Shown: positions 1-7,572 of the stretch, one piece after another
How the letters are laid out: each line of letters begins with the position of its first letter
Numbering within the stretch: the stretch's first letter is position 1
From: SHXO01 sp964523885
GTDB lineage: Bacteria; Pseudomonadota; Gammaproteobacteria; Burkholderiales; SHXO01
DNA: 64,000 nt
NCBI GenBank assembly: GCA_964523885.1
Contig: CAZFYX010000039.1
Coordinates: 1-64,000 of the forward strand
Direction of reading: 5' to 3'
Position numbers and translations under genes: made by a program
The notes under the pieces: model-generated
What the model was told of the DNA's origin: nothing
Seen by the model: the letters and a program-made list of their open reading frames with translations, nothing else
Databases searched by the model: none

Positions 1-104
1 TAGGTCTGGTGATGCTTGCCGTAGTGGAACTCGAAGGTTTCCTTCGAGATGTGCGGCGCCAGCGCGTCCATCGCGTAGGGAAGCGGGGGGAGCTCGTGCT
101 GCAT
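1..104 (-). CDS. sodB: Superoxide dismutase (Fe/Mn family), N-terminal 34 codons
   Basis: The reverse strand reads from an ATG at 104 into the window edge. The visible protein begins MQHELPPLPYAMDALAPHIS and continues to HYGKHHQT, the classic N-terminus of iron superoxide dismutase. His27 in the HYGKHH stretch is the first of the four metal ligands; the other three lie outside the window. The enzyme dismutates superoxide to peroxide and oxygen in the cytoplasm. A good Shine-Dalgarno (GGAGG) lies 8 bases upstream, but it sits inside a 10-bp inverted repeat, described separately. Iron rather than manganese specificity is inferred from resemblance to SodB, because the metal-discriminating residues are not visible. 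Confidence 0.9.
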   Translation of the reverse strand, partial: MQHELPPLPYAMDALAPHISKETFEFHYGKHHQT

Positions 105-110
105 GGTGTG

Positions 111-160
111 GCCTCCGGTTGGGGTCGTGGTGAACCCGTAAGTCTAGCCAAACCGGAGGC
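111..160 (-). promoter_or_regulatory. Inverted repeat that would sequester the sodB ribosome binding site
   Basis: On the sodB strand GCCTCCGGTT (160-151) pairs perfectly with AACCGGAGGC (120-111), giving a 10-bp stem with a 30-base loop. The downstream arm contains the whole sodB Shine-Dalgarno (CCGGAGG), and the ATG starts 7 bases after the arm. If transcribed, the leader would fold into a hairpin that masks the ribosome binding site. It could instead be a DNA operator. The repeat is seen directly; the regulatory role is inferred. Confidence 0.55.
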
Positions 161-180
161 GGCCAACAAACCCGGAGTCG

Positions 181-1047
181 TCAGGGGCTTGCCGGCTCGA
201 TCGCCGCCACCAGCGCGGTGGCGTCGTTGCGGCCCATGTACGTGGCCTGCTGGGCGAGGGCCTGGTCGACGAGACAGGCGGCCGCGGCGGCCGGACTGCG
301 CGACTCGCGCAGCGCGGCGTGCAGCTGGCCGTCGCCCAGCACATCCCAGACGCCGTCGCTGACCAGCAGGAAGGTATCGCCGGGGCGCAGTTCGCCATCG
401 GCGAAGTCCGCCACCAGGTGGCTGTCGAGGCCGATCGCTCGCCGGGGAACGTGGCGCAGGTCGCGGCGCGGCCAGGTGTGATCGGTGGTGAGCTGCTTGA
501 GCACGCTGCCGCGCAGCCGGTAGACCCGCGTGTCGCCGACGTGGGCGAGGTAGTAGTGGTTGCCGCGCAGGACCATGACGCTCAGTACTGCCACGGCACC
601 GCCGCTGCCGGGGCGCCGGCGGTTCTCCGCGTCGAGCCAGTCGTTGACCGAGGTGAGCAGGCGATCGAGCGCCACCGACGTGCTCCATGCGGACGGCGTG
701 GCGTAGTAGTCCTGCAGCAGGGTGCGGATGGCGGCCTCCGCGGCGATGCGGCCGCTGCCGTTCGCGCTGATCCCGTCCGCCACGCCGAGCACGATGCCCT
801 GCTCCACGCACCCGGGAGGCTGGGCCACCCCGTAGAAGTCCTCGTTGAGCTTGCCGTTCGCAGAGCCGCTGGCACACCCCACCGCCACGCGCAGGCGCTG
901 CGATCCGGGCGGGGCCCAGATCGGCAGGAAGTTCTCCGGCGTCGAAACGCCGGCGCGGTGCGGGACGGTCAGCTCTGCCACGTGCGGGAGGTCGGTTGGA
1001 AGGAGCGCTTCGACAGAGGCTTTGCAACCGATATGCCAGCTGCACAA
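181..1047 (-). CDS. PP2C-family serine/threonine phosphatase
   Basis: About 288 residues, a single PP2C domain with no kinase domain attached. The metal-binding and core motifs are present in order: LNEDFYG at about 68-74, GVADGIS at 88-94, HVGDTRVYRLR at 169-179, LVSDGVWD at 228-235 and GRNDATALV at 272-280. Such enzymes remove phosphate from Ser/Thr using two metal ions held by the aspartates. There is no signal peptide or membrane segment, so it is probably cytoplasmic. The start is uncertain: the longest frame opens with TTG at 1047, and a GTG about 22 codons in is an alternative that would lose nothing conserved. No cognate kinase is visible nearby, so the substrate is unknown. Confidence 0.8.
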   Translation of the reverse strand: MCSWHIGCKASVEALLPTDLPHVAELTVPHRAGVSTPENFLPIWAPPGSQRLRVAVGCASGSANGKLNEDFYGVAQPPGCVEQGIVLGVADGISANGSGRIAAEAAIRTLLQDYYATPSAWSTSVALDRLLTSVNDWLDAENRRRPGSGGAVAVLSVMVLRGNHYYLAHVGDTRVYRLRGSVLKQLTTDHTWPRRDLRHVPRRAIGLDSHLVADFADGELRPGDTFLLVSDGVWDVLGDGQLHAALRESRSPAAAAACLVDQALAQQATYMGRNDATALVAAIEPASP

Positions 1048-1155
1048 TGCGATAGGCGCCAGTACCTTACGGCGCTCGAGCCGGGCCGGTCGAGGAATTC
1101 GGCACCCTTTCAGTGCGAAGCGCTCGGCGACAGTGCACCCGGTGGCGCCGGCACC

Positions 1156-1821
1156 TCACTCGGTGTACGGCAGCACCTCACTGGCCTGCAGGGAATACCC
1201 GATGTCGAGCTCGGCGTTGCCATCGACGAGATAGACGGAGGCGCGACGAGCGCTCGCACGCATGCGACCGGTAACCCATACCGGCTGATACAGGCCGTTG
1301 AACTCGGCCGGCCGCTCGAGCGTGACGAGAACGATCTGGTTGAGCGGCGGGGGCGGCGTGTGGATGCAGGCCCCGGCCCAGGGCAGCAGGAGGAACTCCG
1401 TCACGTGCTTGCCGGAATACTCGAGCGGCAGGAGGTATCCGGGCATGCGCACCGTGCGTCCATCCAGGGTGGTGTTCAGCGCCCTGGCGCGGGCCCGGTT
1501 CTGGTCCATCATCCGCTGCCGCTGCTCCAGCAGTGCCTCCACGTCCACGCCTTCCTGCGCCAGGCGCTTCAGCGCGGACTGCTCATCTGCGAGCTCGCCG
1601 GGCTCGATGCGCTCGCCGCGTGCCCGCCGGTCGCGGACCGCAGCCACGTCGCCCAGCGCGATCGCCTGCGCTCGCGTGAGCTTCGTGAAGGGATTCGCCG
1701 GCACGGCCAGCTTCGGGACCAGGTCATCCCAGCTCAGCTGCGGCGGCGGCTCCGCGCGTGCGGCCAGGGCCAGCGCGCTGCCCAGCCAGATGACTCCGGC
1801 GAGTTGTCGTGCAGTTGCCAT
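1156..1821 (-). CDS. Exported DUF3299-family protein
   Basis: 221 residues with a likely Sec signal peptide (about 1-23, ending ARA), so probably periplasmic. The C-terminal half carries the DUF3299 signature: GRTVRMPGYLLPLE at about 121-134 followed by GACIHTPPPP at 150-159, with a conserved Cys and His. Members of this family occur beside ABC transporters and have been linked to zinc uptake in Pseudomonas (the PA4063-PA4066 type). No transporter genes adjoin it here, so that role is only a suggestion. It lies upstream of the SirB gene in the other direction of reading and on the same strand, with a 24-base gap, but each may be a separate unit. Confidence 0.7.
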   Translation of the reverse strand: MATARQLAGVIWLGSALALAARAEPPPQLSWDDLVPKLAVPANPFTKLTRAQAIALGDVAAVRDRRARGERIEPGELADEQSALKRLAQEGVDVEALLEQRQRMMDQNRARARALNTTLDGRTVRMPGYLLPLEYSGKHVTEFLLLPWAGACIHTPPPPLNQIVLVTLERPAEFNGLYQPVWVTGRMRASARRASVYLVDGNAELDIGYSLQASEVLPYTE

Positions 1822-1845
1822 GGCGTCATCGTACGCCGGGCACCG

Positions 1846-2214
1846 TCACCAGGGCATCACCTGCTTCGTCAGCGCGACCGCGACGATATACGCGAACACC
1901 AGCAGTGCGGCCACGAAGGCGCCGGCACGGATGATACGGCTCGGGCCGCGCCTGAGCGCGACGCTGCCCAGGACAATGTACAGCAGCAGGCCGGCGAGCT
2001 TGGCGGCGATCCACGGTTGCATGCCGATCACCGTGGCCATGTAGATCGCCGCGGCCAGCAGGACCGTGTCGTTGACGTGCGGCACGATGCGCACCAAACG
2101 GCGCTGGAGCTGCGCCGAGCCGGTGAGCATCCAGATGCCGCGCAGCAGGAACAGCCCCAGCGTGACGACCACTGCCGCCTGGTGCACGTGCCTGGCAATC
2201 AGGTATGCGTTCAC
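1846..2214 (-). CDS. SirB family membrane protein
   Basis: 122 residues beginning with GTG at 2214 (VNAYLIARHVHQ). Four hydrophobic helices span nearly the whole protein, with the layout of the SirB2-type family: short N-terminal helix with His residues, charged turn (QLQRRLVRIVPHVND), then helices ending ALTKQVMPW. SirB was named from invasion-gene regulation in Salmonella, but the molecular function of most homologs is unknown. The GTG was chosen because it is the only start that gives the family's usual length and the helix begins right after it. Expected in the inner membrane. Confidence 0.75.
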   Translation of the reverse strand: MNAYLIARHVHQAAVVVTLGLFLLRGIWMLTGSAQLQRRLVRIVPHVNDTVLLAAAIYMATVIGMQPWIAAKLAGLLLYIVLGSVALRRGPSRIIRAGAFVAALLVFAYIVAVALTKQVMPW

Positions 2215-2270
2215 TCCGTCGAGCTTAGCGCAACGCAGTGGTTGCCATGAGCAGCGTCGCCCCGACGTGC

Positions 2271-3527
2271 CTAGAACTGGTAGATGAGCGTCGCCCAGAA
2301 CTTCCTGACGTCCACCTTGTTGGCCAGCGCATCGCCCGGCACCGCATCCCCGGCGGTGTAGTCGGCGTACTCGAGCTTGCCGGTGAGGCCTTTCAGGAAC
2401 GGCATCGGATAGGTCAGCCCGATGTCCAGCTCGTGCCCGAAGTCGATGCTCCCGGCGTCCGACTCGAACTTGTGCAGTTCGGTGTAGAGACTCACCCCGA
2501 ACAGCTTGCCTCCGGCCGCGACGTAGGTGTCCTGGATGCCCTGCTTCGGCGTGGTCGTGAACTGGTCGGCCCAGCCCTGGAACACGTGCAGCGTCGCCAG
2601 CGGCGTCTGGAACCCGTACCATCCGTCGTTGCTGCTCAGCAGCTCGTAGTCGATCCGCACGAACCAGTCGCCGTACTGTGGGCCGGCCCCCGCGTGCACG
2701 TAGTGCGCATCGATGGCGTCGTTGCCGTCCGCATAGCTGCCCTGCCTCGCATACTCGCCCGTATAGAGGAGCTTGAAGCGCTCGCCGATCGGATAGCCGC
2801 CGTTGGCCCGCAGCCCGAGGATCCTGTTCGAATTGTCGGAGAAGCCGGTGTTCTGTCCGGTGTAGTCCTGGTTCTGCAGGTAGGCGTACCCCACCACCTC
2901 GTTGCCCGGCTGCCAGGCGTACCGCGCGTTGAAGGCCGGCATCTCCATCCGGTACTGCTGGTTGAGGATGTTGCGCTGGCGCCACAGATAACCAGCCTGG
3001 ACGGTGAGCTTGTCGATGCTCCTGTTCTCCACCCACGCCGCATCGAACACCTGCATGACCTGGCGGAAGTCGACGTTGCCGAGGAAGCGCAGGTTGTCGA
3101 GCTTGATCGCCTGCCAGCCGACCTTGGCGTCGGTCTGCGGCAGGCCGAGGTATTCGACGTAGAGCTGGTTGATGCTGGTCGCGTCGGGGTCGGCAACCGT
3201 GGGGTAGGGCGAGGTCCGGTTCGCCGGGTTGTCATTGAACTCCTGGTTGCCCAGGTGGCTCACGTTGATGCCTTCGGCGGTGACCGACAGTCCGTGAAAC
3301 GGCTTGGTCCGCCAGCCGAACAGCGTGCGCATCGTGTAGGCGTTCGCATTCTCCGGCTTGTTCGCCTGGTCGACGTACTCGTAGCGCGGGCGCAGGTAGA
3401 GCAGCAGCTTGCCGTCGGTGACCGCATCAAGCAGGCTCGACGCCGCGGCGGGCGGTTCGTCGGCAGCCCCAGCCACGGCCGGGATCGCGGCCAGTGCGGC
3501 GATGAGCAGTGCGGTCGTCTTCTTCAT
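2271..3527 (-). CDS. Outer-membrane beta-barrel, alginate-export-type porin
   Basis: 418 residues from the ATG at 3527, which has a strong AGGAG 6 bases upstream. Signal peptide 1-21 (MKKTTALLIAALAAIPAVAG, then A/ADEPP). The rest is polar, rich in aromatic residues in alternating strands, and ends in phenylalanine (FWATLIYQF), the normal C-terminal signal for outer-membrane barrels. The repeated pattern (RPRYEYVDQ near the N-terminus, then VGWQAIKLDNLRFLG) fits the alginate-export domain family, which also includes many porins of unknown substrate found with denitrification genes. A variant FNR-type box lies about 180 bases upstream (3703-3716), so it may be induced together with the respiratory genes. 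Confidence 0.75.
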   Translation of the reverse strand: MKKTTALLIAALAAIPAVAGAADEPPAAASSLLDAVTDGKLLLYLRPRYEYVDQANKPENANAYTMRTLFGWRTKPFHGLSVTAEGINVSHLGNQEFNDNPANRTSPYPTVADPDATSINQLYVEYLGLPQTDAKVGWQAIKLDNLRFLGNVDFRQVMQVFDAAWVENRSIDKLTVQAGYLWRQRNILNQQYRMEMPAFNARYAWQPGNEVVGYAYLQNQDYTGQNTGFSDNSNRILGLRANGGYPIGERFKLLYTGEYARQGSYADGNDAIDAHYVHAGAGPQYGDWFVRIDYELLSSNDGWYGFQTPLATLHVFQGWADQFTTTPKQGIQDTYVAAGGKLFGVSLYTELHKFESDAGSIDFGHELDIGLTYPMPFLKGLTGKLEYADYTAGDAVPGDALANKVDVRKFWATLIYQF

Positions 3528-3702
3528 TCTCGGCTCCTGTCGACCGATGGGCGGTTTCGTCGACAAGGATGCCGGGGCCGGGGCGGGCCGCCCATTCGGC
3601 AGAGGAGCGATCAGGCCTGCGGCGGACGGCCGACCCGCAGGCGGGAGGCTAGTTCGACCGGACTACGTCCTTGGCATCGCGGGGACTGCGAGCCAGCAAC
3701 AC

Positions 3703-3716
3703 TGAACCTGGATCAA
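3703..3716 (-). promoter_or_regulatory. FNR-family variant operator upstream of the porin
   Basis: On the minus strand the sequence is TTGATCCAGGTTCA, an imperfect palindrome with one canonical FNR half (TTGAT) and one variant half (GTTCA). It is one of six similar sites in the window (21792, 30931, 39503, 45270, 46672). If it activates from -41.5, transcription would start near 3668 and give a leader of about 140 bases for the porin gene. Confidence 0.5.
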
Positions 3717-3762
3717 CGCCGCGGGGCCGGACTCCGGGCAGGATGGCGCGCCGTGCGGGTCA

Positions 3763-4998
3763 TCAGTCGTACACGGCCAACTGCTTCCCCCGCGTCTCGG
3801 GCAGGAGCGAGACGATCAGCACGACGACGGCGAAGCCGGTGACCGCCACCACGCCGATGCCCTTGCCCAGCGTGATCGTGCTGCTCAGGTAGCCCACCAG
3901 CGGGGTCGAGAACGCGCTCATCCCGCGGCCGAAGTTGTACACGAAGCCCTGGCCGGATCCGCGCACGCGGCTGGGATACAGCTCGGTGAGGAACGGGCCG
4001 CAGCCGCTGAAGTTGCCCGACACGAAGAAGCCGAGCGGGAAGCCCAGCACCAGCATGGCTGCATTGGAGATCGGCAGCATGGTGTAGCTCACCGCGATGA
4101 CCGCGGACCCCACCGCGAACAGGATGAAGGTCTTCTTGCGGCCGAGGTGATCGGAGGAGTAGGCCGCGGCCAGGTAACCGGCGAACGATCCCGCGATCAC
4201 CACGAAGGTGTACCAGCCGGTGTTGAGCACCGACAGGCCGCGCTCGGTCTTGAGGAAGGTGGGCAGCCAGAAGAACGTGGCGAAGTAGCCCGCCATCATC
4301 CCGGTGACCATCATGCTGGTCAGGATGGTGGTCCTGCGCAGGTCCGGACCGAAGATCTCGAGGAAGTTGCCGCCCTTCTCGCGCACCTTCGACTGGGTCG
4401 CGCTGTAGACGTCGGGCTCGGGCACGTGGCGGCGGATGTAGAGCACCAGCAGCGCCGGCAGGATGCCGGCCCAGAACATCGCACGCCACGCGAGCTCTTC
4501 CGGCAGCACCGAGTAGAGCAGGAGGAACAGCAGGTTCGCCACGCCCCATCCGATCGCCCAGCCGCTCTGCATCGTGCCCACGGCCTTGCCGCGGTGCTCG
4601 GGCCGGATCATCTCCCCGATCAGCACCGCCCCCACTGCCCACTCGCCGCCGAAACCCAGGCCCTGCAGGGAGCGCGTGATCAGCAACTGCTCGAAGGAGT
4701 TGGTGAAGCCGCACAGGAAGGTGAACACGGCGAACCACAGGATGGTGAGCTGCAGGACGCGCACCCGGCCGAAGCGATCCGCGAGGATGCCCGCGACCCA
4801 GCCCCCGATCGCCGAGCTGATCACCGTGGCGGTGGTGATCCAGCCCGCCTGGACCTTGGTCATGCCCCATACCGCGATCAGCGTGGGAATGACGTAGGTG
4901 AAGACCATCACGTCCACCGAATCGGTGGCCCAGCCGCCGACTGCAGCGATGAGCGTCTTGCGCTCGCGCTGGTCGAGCTCCCGCAGCCATGCGAACAT
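3763..4998 (-). CDS. MFS transporter, metabolite:proton symporter type
   Basis: 411 residues, twelve hydrophobic helices. The loop 2-3 signature is GILADRFGRVRVLQ and the equivalent in the second half is SDHLGRKKTF. RSLQGLGFGGEWAVGAVLIGE in helix 4 is typical of the sugar/aromatic-acid:H+ symporter branch of the major facilitator superfamily. The protein would sit in the inner membrane and couple uptake of a small organic acid or similar metabolite to protons. The ATG at 4998 has a strong upstream GGGGAGGG. It is divergent from the SDR gene at 5143, but nothing shows the substrate. Confidence 0.8.
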   Translation of the reverse strand: MFAWLRELDQRERKTLIAAVGGWATDSVDVMVFTYVIPTLIAVWGMTKVQAGWITTATVISSAIGGWVAGILADRFGRVRVLQLTILWFAVFTFLCGFTNSFEQLLITRSLQGLGFGGEWAVGAVLIGEMIRPEHRGKAVGTMQSGWAIGWGVANLLFLLLYSVLPEELAWRAMFWAGILPALLVLYIRRHVPEPDVYSATQSKVREKGGNFLEIFGPDLRRTTILTSMMVTGMMAGYFATFFWLPTFLKTERGLSVLNTGWYTFVVIAGSFAGYLAAAYSSDHLGRKKTFILFAVGSAVIAVSYTMLPISNAAMLVLGFPLGFFVSGNFSGCGPFLTELYPSRVRGSGQGFVYNFGRGMSAFSTPLVGYLSSTITLGKGIGVVAVTGFAVVVLIVSLLPETRGKQLAVYD

Positions 4999-5106
4999 GG
5001 TCTGCCCTCCCCTCTCTTGTTATGTGCGCTGGCGCGCCCCGGCAGTCCGCGCACCAGTGACTCTAGCACAGCGTCGGCAGCGGCCGGACGCCTGCGCGGT
5101 GCGTGG

Positions 5107-5112
5107 TATAAA
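5107..5112 (+). promoter_or_regulatory. Possible -10 element for the SDR gene
   Basis: TATAAA lies about 30 bases before the ATG at 5143. No good -35 hexamer is visible at the usual spacing, so this is a weak call based on position and AT content in a GC-rich background. Confidence 0.3.
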
Positions 5113-5142
5113 GCCGCTCATCGTCACTGTCGGAGGCCGTGC

Positions 5143-5895
5143 ATGAACCTCGATCTCACCGGAAAGCGCGTGGTGGTGTGCGGCGGCAGCCGCGGCATCG
5201 GCCGCTCGATCGCACTCGCGTTTGCAGCCTGCGGCGCAGACGTCTCGGCCTGCGCGCGCGGCAATGCCGGGCTGGAAGCAGTGCGCGCGGAGCTCGCGCG
5301 CTTCGGGCACAACGTGCACATCGCGGCCTGCGACCTGGCCAGCAAGGCCGACATCGACCGCTACGTGCCGGCGGCAGCCGACGCTCTGGGCGGCATCGAC
5401 GTGCTGATCAACAACGCATCGGGCTTCGGCGCCGGCGGCACCGAGGAGGGCTGGAAGGTCAGCGTCGACGTCGACCTGATGGCCACGGTGCGCGCCTCGG
5501 CGGTGGCCGAGCCCTTCCTGGTCGCCTCCCGCGGAGCCATCGTGAACGTGTCGTCGATCTCCGGCTTCCGGCCATCCGCCCGCACGCCGGCCTACGCCGC
5601 GATCAAGGCCGCAGTCATCCAGTTCACCAGCTCGCAGGCCGCGCTGCTGGCGCGCAAGGGCGTGCGGGTGAACTGCGTCGCCCCGGGCTCGATCGAGTTT
5701 CCCGGCGGGGTGTGGGATCAGCGCAAGACCTCGGCGCCGGAGCTCTACAACGGCATCCTCAAGAGCATTCCGTTCGGCCGCATGGGCAAGCCGGAGGAGG
5801 TGGCCAACCTGGTGGTGTTCCTCGCCTCGCCGCTGGCCAGCTGGATCACCGGGCAGAGCATCTGCGTGGACGGCGGGCAGCTGCTGGGTGCCTGA
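5143..5895 (+). CDS. Short-chain dehydrogenase/reductase
   Basis: 250 residues. The N-terminus has the NAD(P)-binding motif GGSRGIG, the central segment has LINNASG, and the catalytic residues are present: Ser in NVSSISGF and Tyr/Lys in YAAIK, 13 residues apart as in active SDRs. The C-terminal GQSICVDGGQLLGA is also typical. It should oxidise or reduce a hydroxyl or keto group using NAD(P)H in the cytoplasm. The start at 5143 follows CGGAGG by 6 bases. It converges on the thiolase gene 13 bases downstream, which suggests a shared role in acyl or lipid metabolism, but the substrate is not identifiable. Confidence 0.85.
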   Translation: MNLDLTGKRVVVCGGSRGIGRSIALAFAACGADVSACARGNAGLEAVRAELARFGHNVHIAACDLASKADIDRYVPAAADALGGIDVLINNASGFGAGGTEEGWKVSVDVDLMATVRASAVAEPFLVASRGAIVNVSSISGFRPSARTPAYAAIKAAVIQFTSSQAALLARKGVRVNCVAPGSIEFPGGVWDQRKTSAPELYNGILKSIPFGRMGKPEEVANLVVFLASPLASWITGQSICVDGGQLLGA

Positions 5896-5908
5896 TCGCG
5901 CCGGCGCC

Positions 5909-7051
5909 TCAGGGCTGCCGGTCGGCCATCACGACCGTCCCGCTGGCGGCGAACATGCCGCCCACGCCGTGGCACACCGCGACCTGCACGTCCTGCACCT
6001 GCGCGGACGCGGTGCCGCGCACCTGCCGGACGCTCTCCTGCAGCGCGAACATGCCGTACATGCCGGTGTGGGTGTAGCTCAGGCCGCCGCCATTGGTGTT
6101 GAGCGGCAGCTTCCCGCCCGGCGCGGTGTTGCGCGCGCCGATGAAGGCGGCCCCCTCGCCGCGCGGCACGAAGCCGAGATCTTCCAGCCCGTAGATCGGC
6201 AGGTGTGCGAAGGCGTCGTAGATCATCAGGTGGTCCACGTCCGCGTGCTTGATCCCGGCACTGTCGAAGGCCTGCCTGCCGGCGACGCGGAATGCACGTG
6301 ACGAGGTGAAGTCCTCCATCTGGCTGATCATCGGCGTCTCCACGCTCTCGCCGGTGCCCAGGATGTAGACCGGCTTGTGCGGAAAGTCACGCGCGCGGTC
6401 CGCCGAGGTCAGGATCAGCGCGCCGCCCCCATCGGTGACCAGGCAGCACATCAGCAGGCGGAACGGATACGCGATCATCCGCGAGCCGAGCACGTCGGCC
6501 ACGGTGACCGGATCCTTCATCATCGCGCGCGGGTTCTTCGCTGCCCACTCGCGCTGGATCACCGCGACCATCGCGATCTGCTCCTCGGTGATGCCGTAGG
6601 TCTTCATGTAGCGCAGCACGGGAATGGTGAACATCGTGGGTGGTCCCATGATCCCGTACGGCGCCTCGAACTGGCCCTGCAGGCTGGCCGGCAGGATCAC
6701 GCGCGGGATCGCCCCTACCCGCGACTTGCCGCTCTCGCCGTGCGTGATCAGCACGGTCCTGCACATCCCCGCGCTGATCGCAGCGCATGCGTGGCGCACG
6801 TGCAGCATGAACGAGCAGCCGCCCACTGCCGTGCCGTCCACCCACCGGGGCACCAGGCCCAGGTAGTGCGCGACGTTGGTGGGTATCTCGCCCGCACAGG
6901 AGATGCCGTCGATGTCGGCGGGCTTCAGCCCGGCATCGCGCATCGCGTTGAGCGCACAGTCGGCATGCAGCTGGATGTTGGACATGTGCGGGATGACGCC
7001 CAGCTCGGTCGTCTCCGCAGCGCCGACGATGGCGACCTGTCCCGGCTTCAT
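5909..7051 (-). CDS. Thiolase-family protein (acetyl-CoA acetyltransferase-like)
   Basis: 380 residues of the non-decarboxylating thiolase fold, in the branch that pairs with DUF35 OB-fold proteins (SCP2/lipid-transfer-type thiolases). Visible features include VAIVGAAETTELG at the N-terminus, the repeat PADIDGISCAGE, and NTNGGGLSYTHTG and CHGVGGMF near the C-terminus. The usual nucleophilic Cys region reads GGCSFMLHVRHACAAI. It overlaps the OB-fold gene by 4 bases (ATGA), a translationally coupled pair. In better-known examples the complex carries out thiolytic or retro-aldol steps in steroid or branched acyl-CoA breakdown. The exact reaction here is unknown. Confidence 0.85.
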   Translation of the reverse strand: MKPGQVAIVGAAETTELGVIPHMSNIQLHADCALNAMRDAGLKPADIDGISCAGEIPTNVAHYLGLVPRWVDGTAVGGCSFMLHVRHACAAISAGMCRTVLITHGESGKSRVGAIPRVILPASLQGQFEAPYGIMGPPTMFTIPVLRYMKTYGITEEQIAMVAVIQREWAAKNPRAMMKDPVTVADVLGSRMIAYPFRLLMCCLVTDGGGALILTSADRARDFPHKPVYILGTGESVETPMISQMEDFTSSRAFRVAGRQAFDSAGIKHADVDHLMIYDAFAHLPIYGLEDLGFVPRGEGAAFIGARNTAPGGKLPLNTNGGGLSYTHTGMYGMFALQESVRQVRGTASAQVQDVQVAVCHGVGGMFAASGTVVMADRQP

Positions 7052-7458
7052 GCAGACCTCCCGGCGGGCCGGAACAGCGGCAGCGAGATCTCGTCGTTGA
7101 GCCGCTCGAACACCACCTCCAGCGGCATGTCGAGCTGCAGCGCCTCGGGGGTCTGGGACGTCTCCACGATGTTGCTCATCAGCCGCGGGCCCTCCTCCAG
7201 CTCCACCACCGCGATCGCATAGGGTGGCGTGAAGCCCGGCACCGGCCGGTGATGGATGACGTAGCTGTAGAGCGTGGCGCGCCCGCTGGCGCGGAACACG
7301 GAGACTTCGCGCGAGGCGCACTTCGGACAGAAGGGCCGCGGCGGGAAATAGGTGTGGCTGCATGCCGCGCAGCGCTGCAGGCGCAGCTCGCCCGCGCGCG
7401 TCCCCTCCCAGAAATGCCGCGTCTCCGGCGTGATCGCCGGCAGCGCACGCTCGCTCAT
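7048..7458 (-). CDS. Zn-ribbon/OB-fold protein (DUF35 type), thiolase partner
   Basis: 136 residues. The N-terminal half has the rubredoxin-like zinc ribbon CAACSHTYFPPRPFCPKC (two CxxC pairs at about 30-33 and 44-47); the C-terminal half is the small OB fold (ATLYSYVIHHRPVPGF). Such proteins bind thiolases and help bring the acyl-CoA to the active site. Its stop codon overlaps the thiolase start by 4 bases, which supports a complex. The ATG at 7458 follows GGGAGGAG, a strong ribosome binding site. Confidence 0.85.
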   Translation of the reverse strand: MSERALPAITPETRHFWEGTRAGELRLQRCAACSHTYFPPRPFCPKCASREVSVFRASGRATLYSYVIHHRPVPGFTPPYAIAVVELEEGPRLMSNIVETSQTPEALQLDMPLEVVFERLNDEISLPLFRPAGRSA

Positions 7459-7572
7459 CGCTCCTCCCGTCGCTGTGGCCGCAGTTCCAGCGAAGGCTAT
7501 CAGAGAGCCCGCCACGGCGTGCGGCACACCCCGGTAGACTGACGCTGCAGCCGCCCAAGAGGAGAAGGGCCG

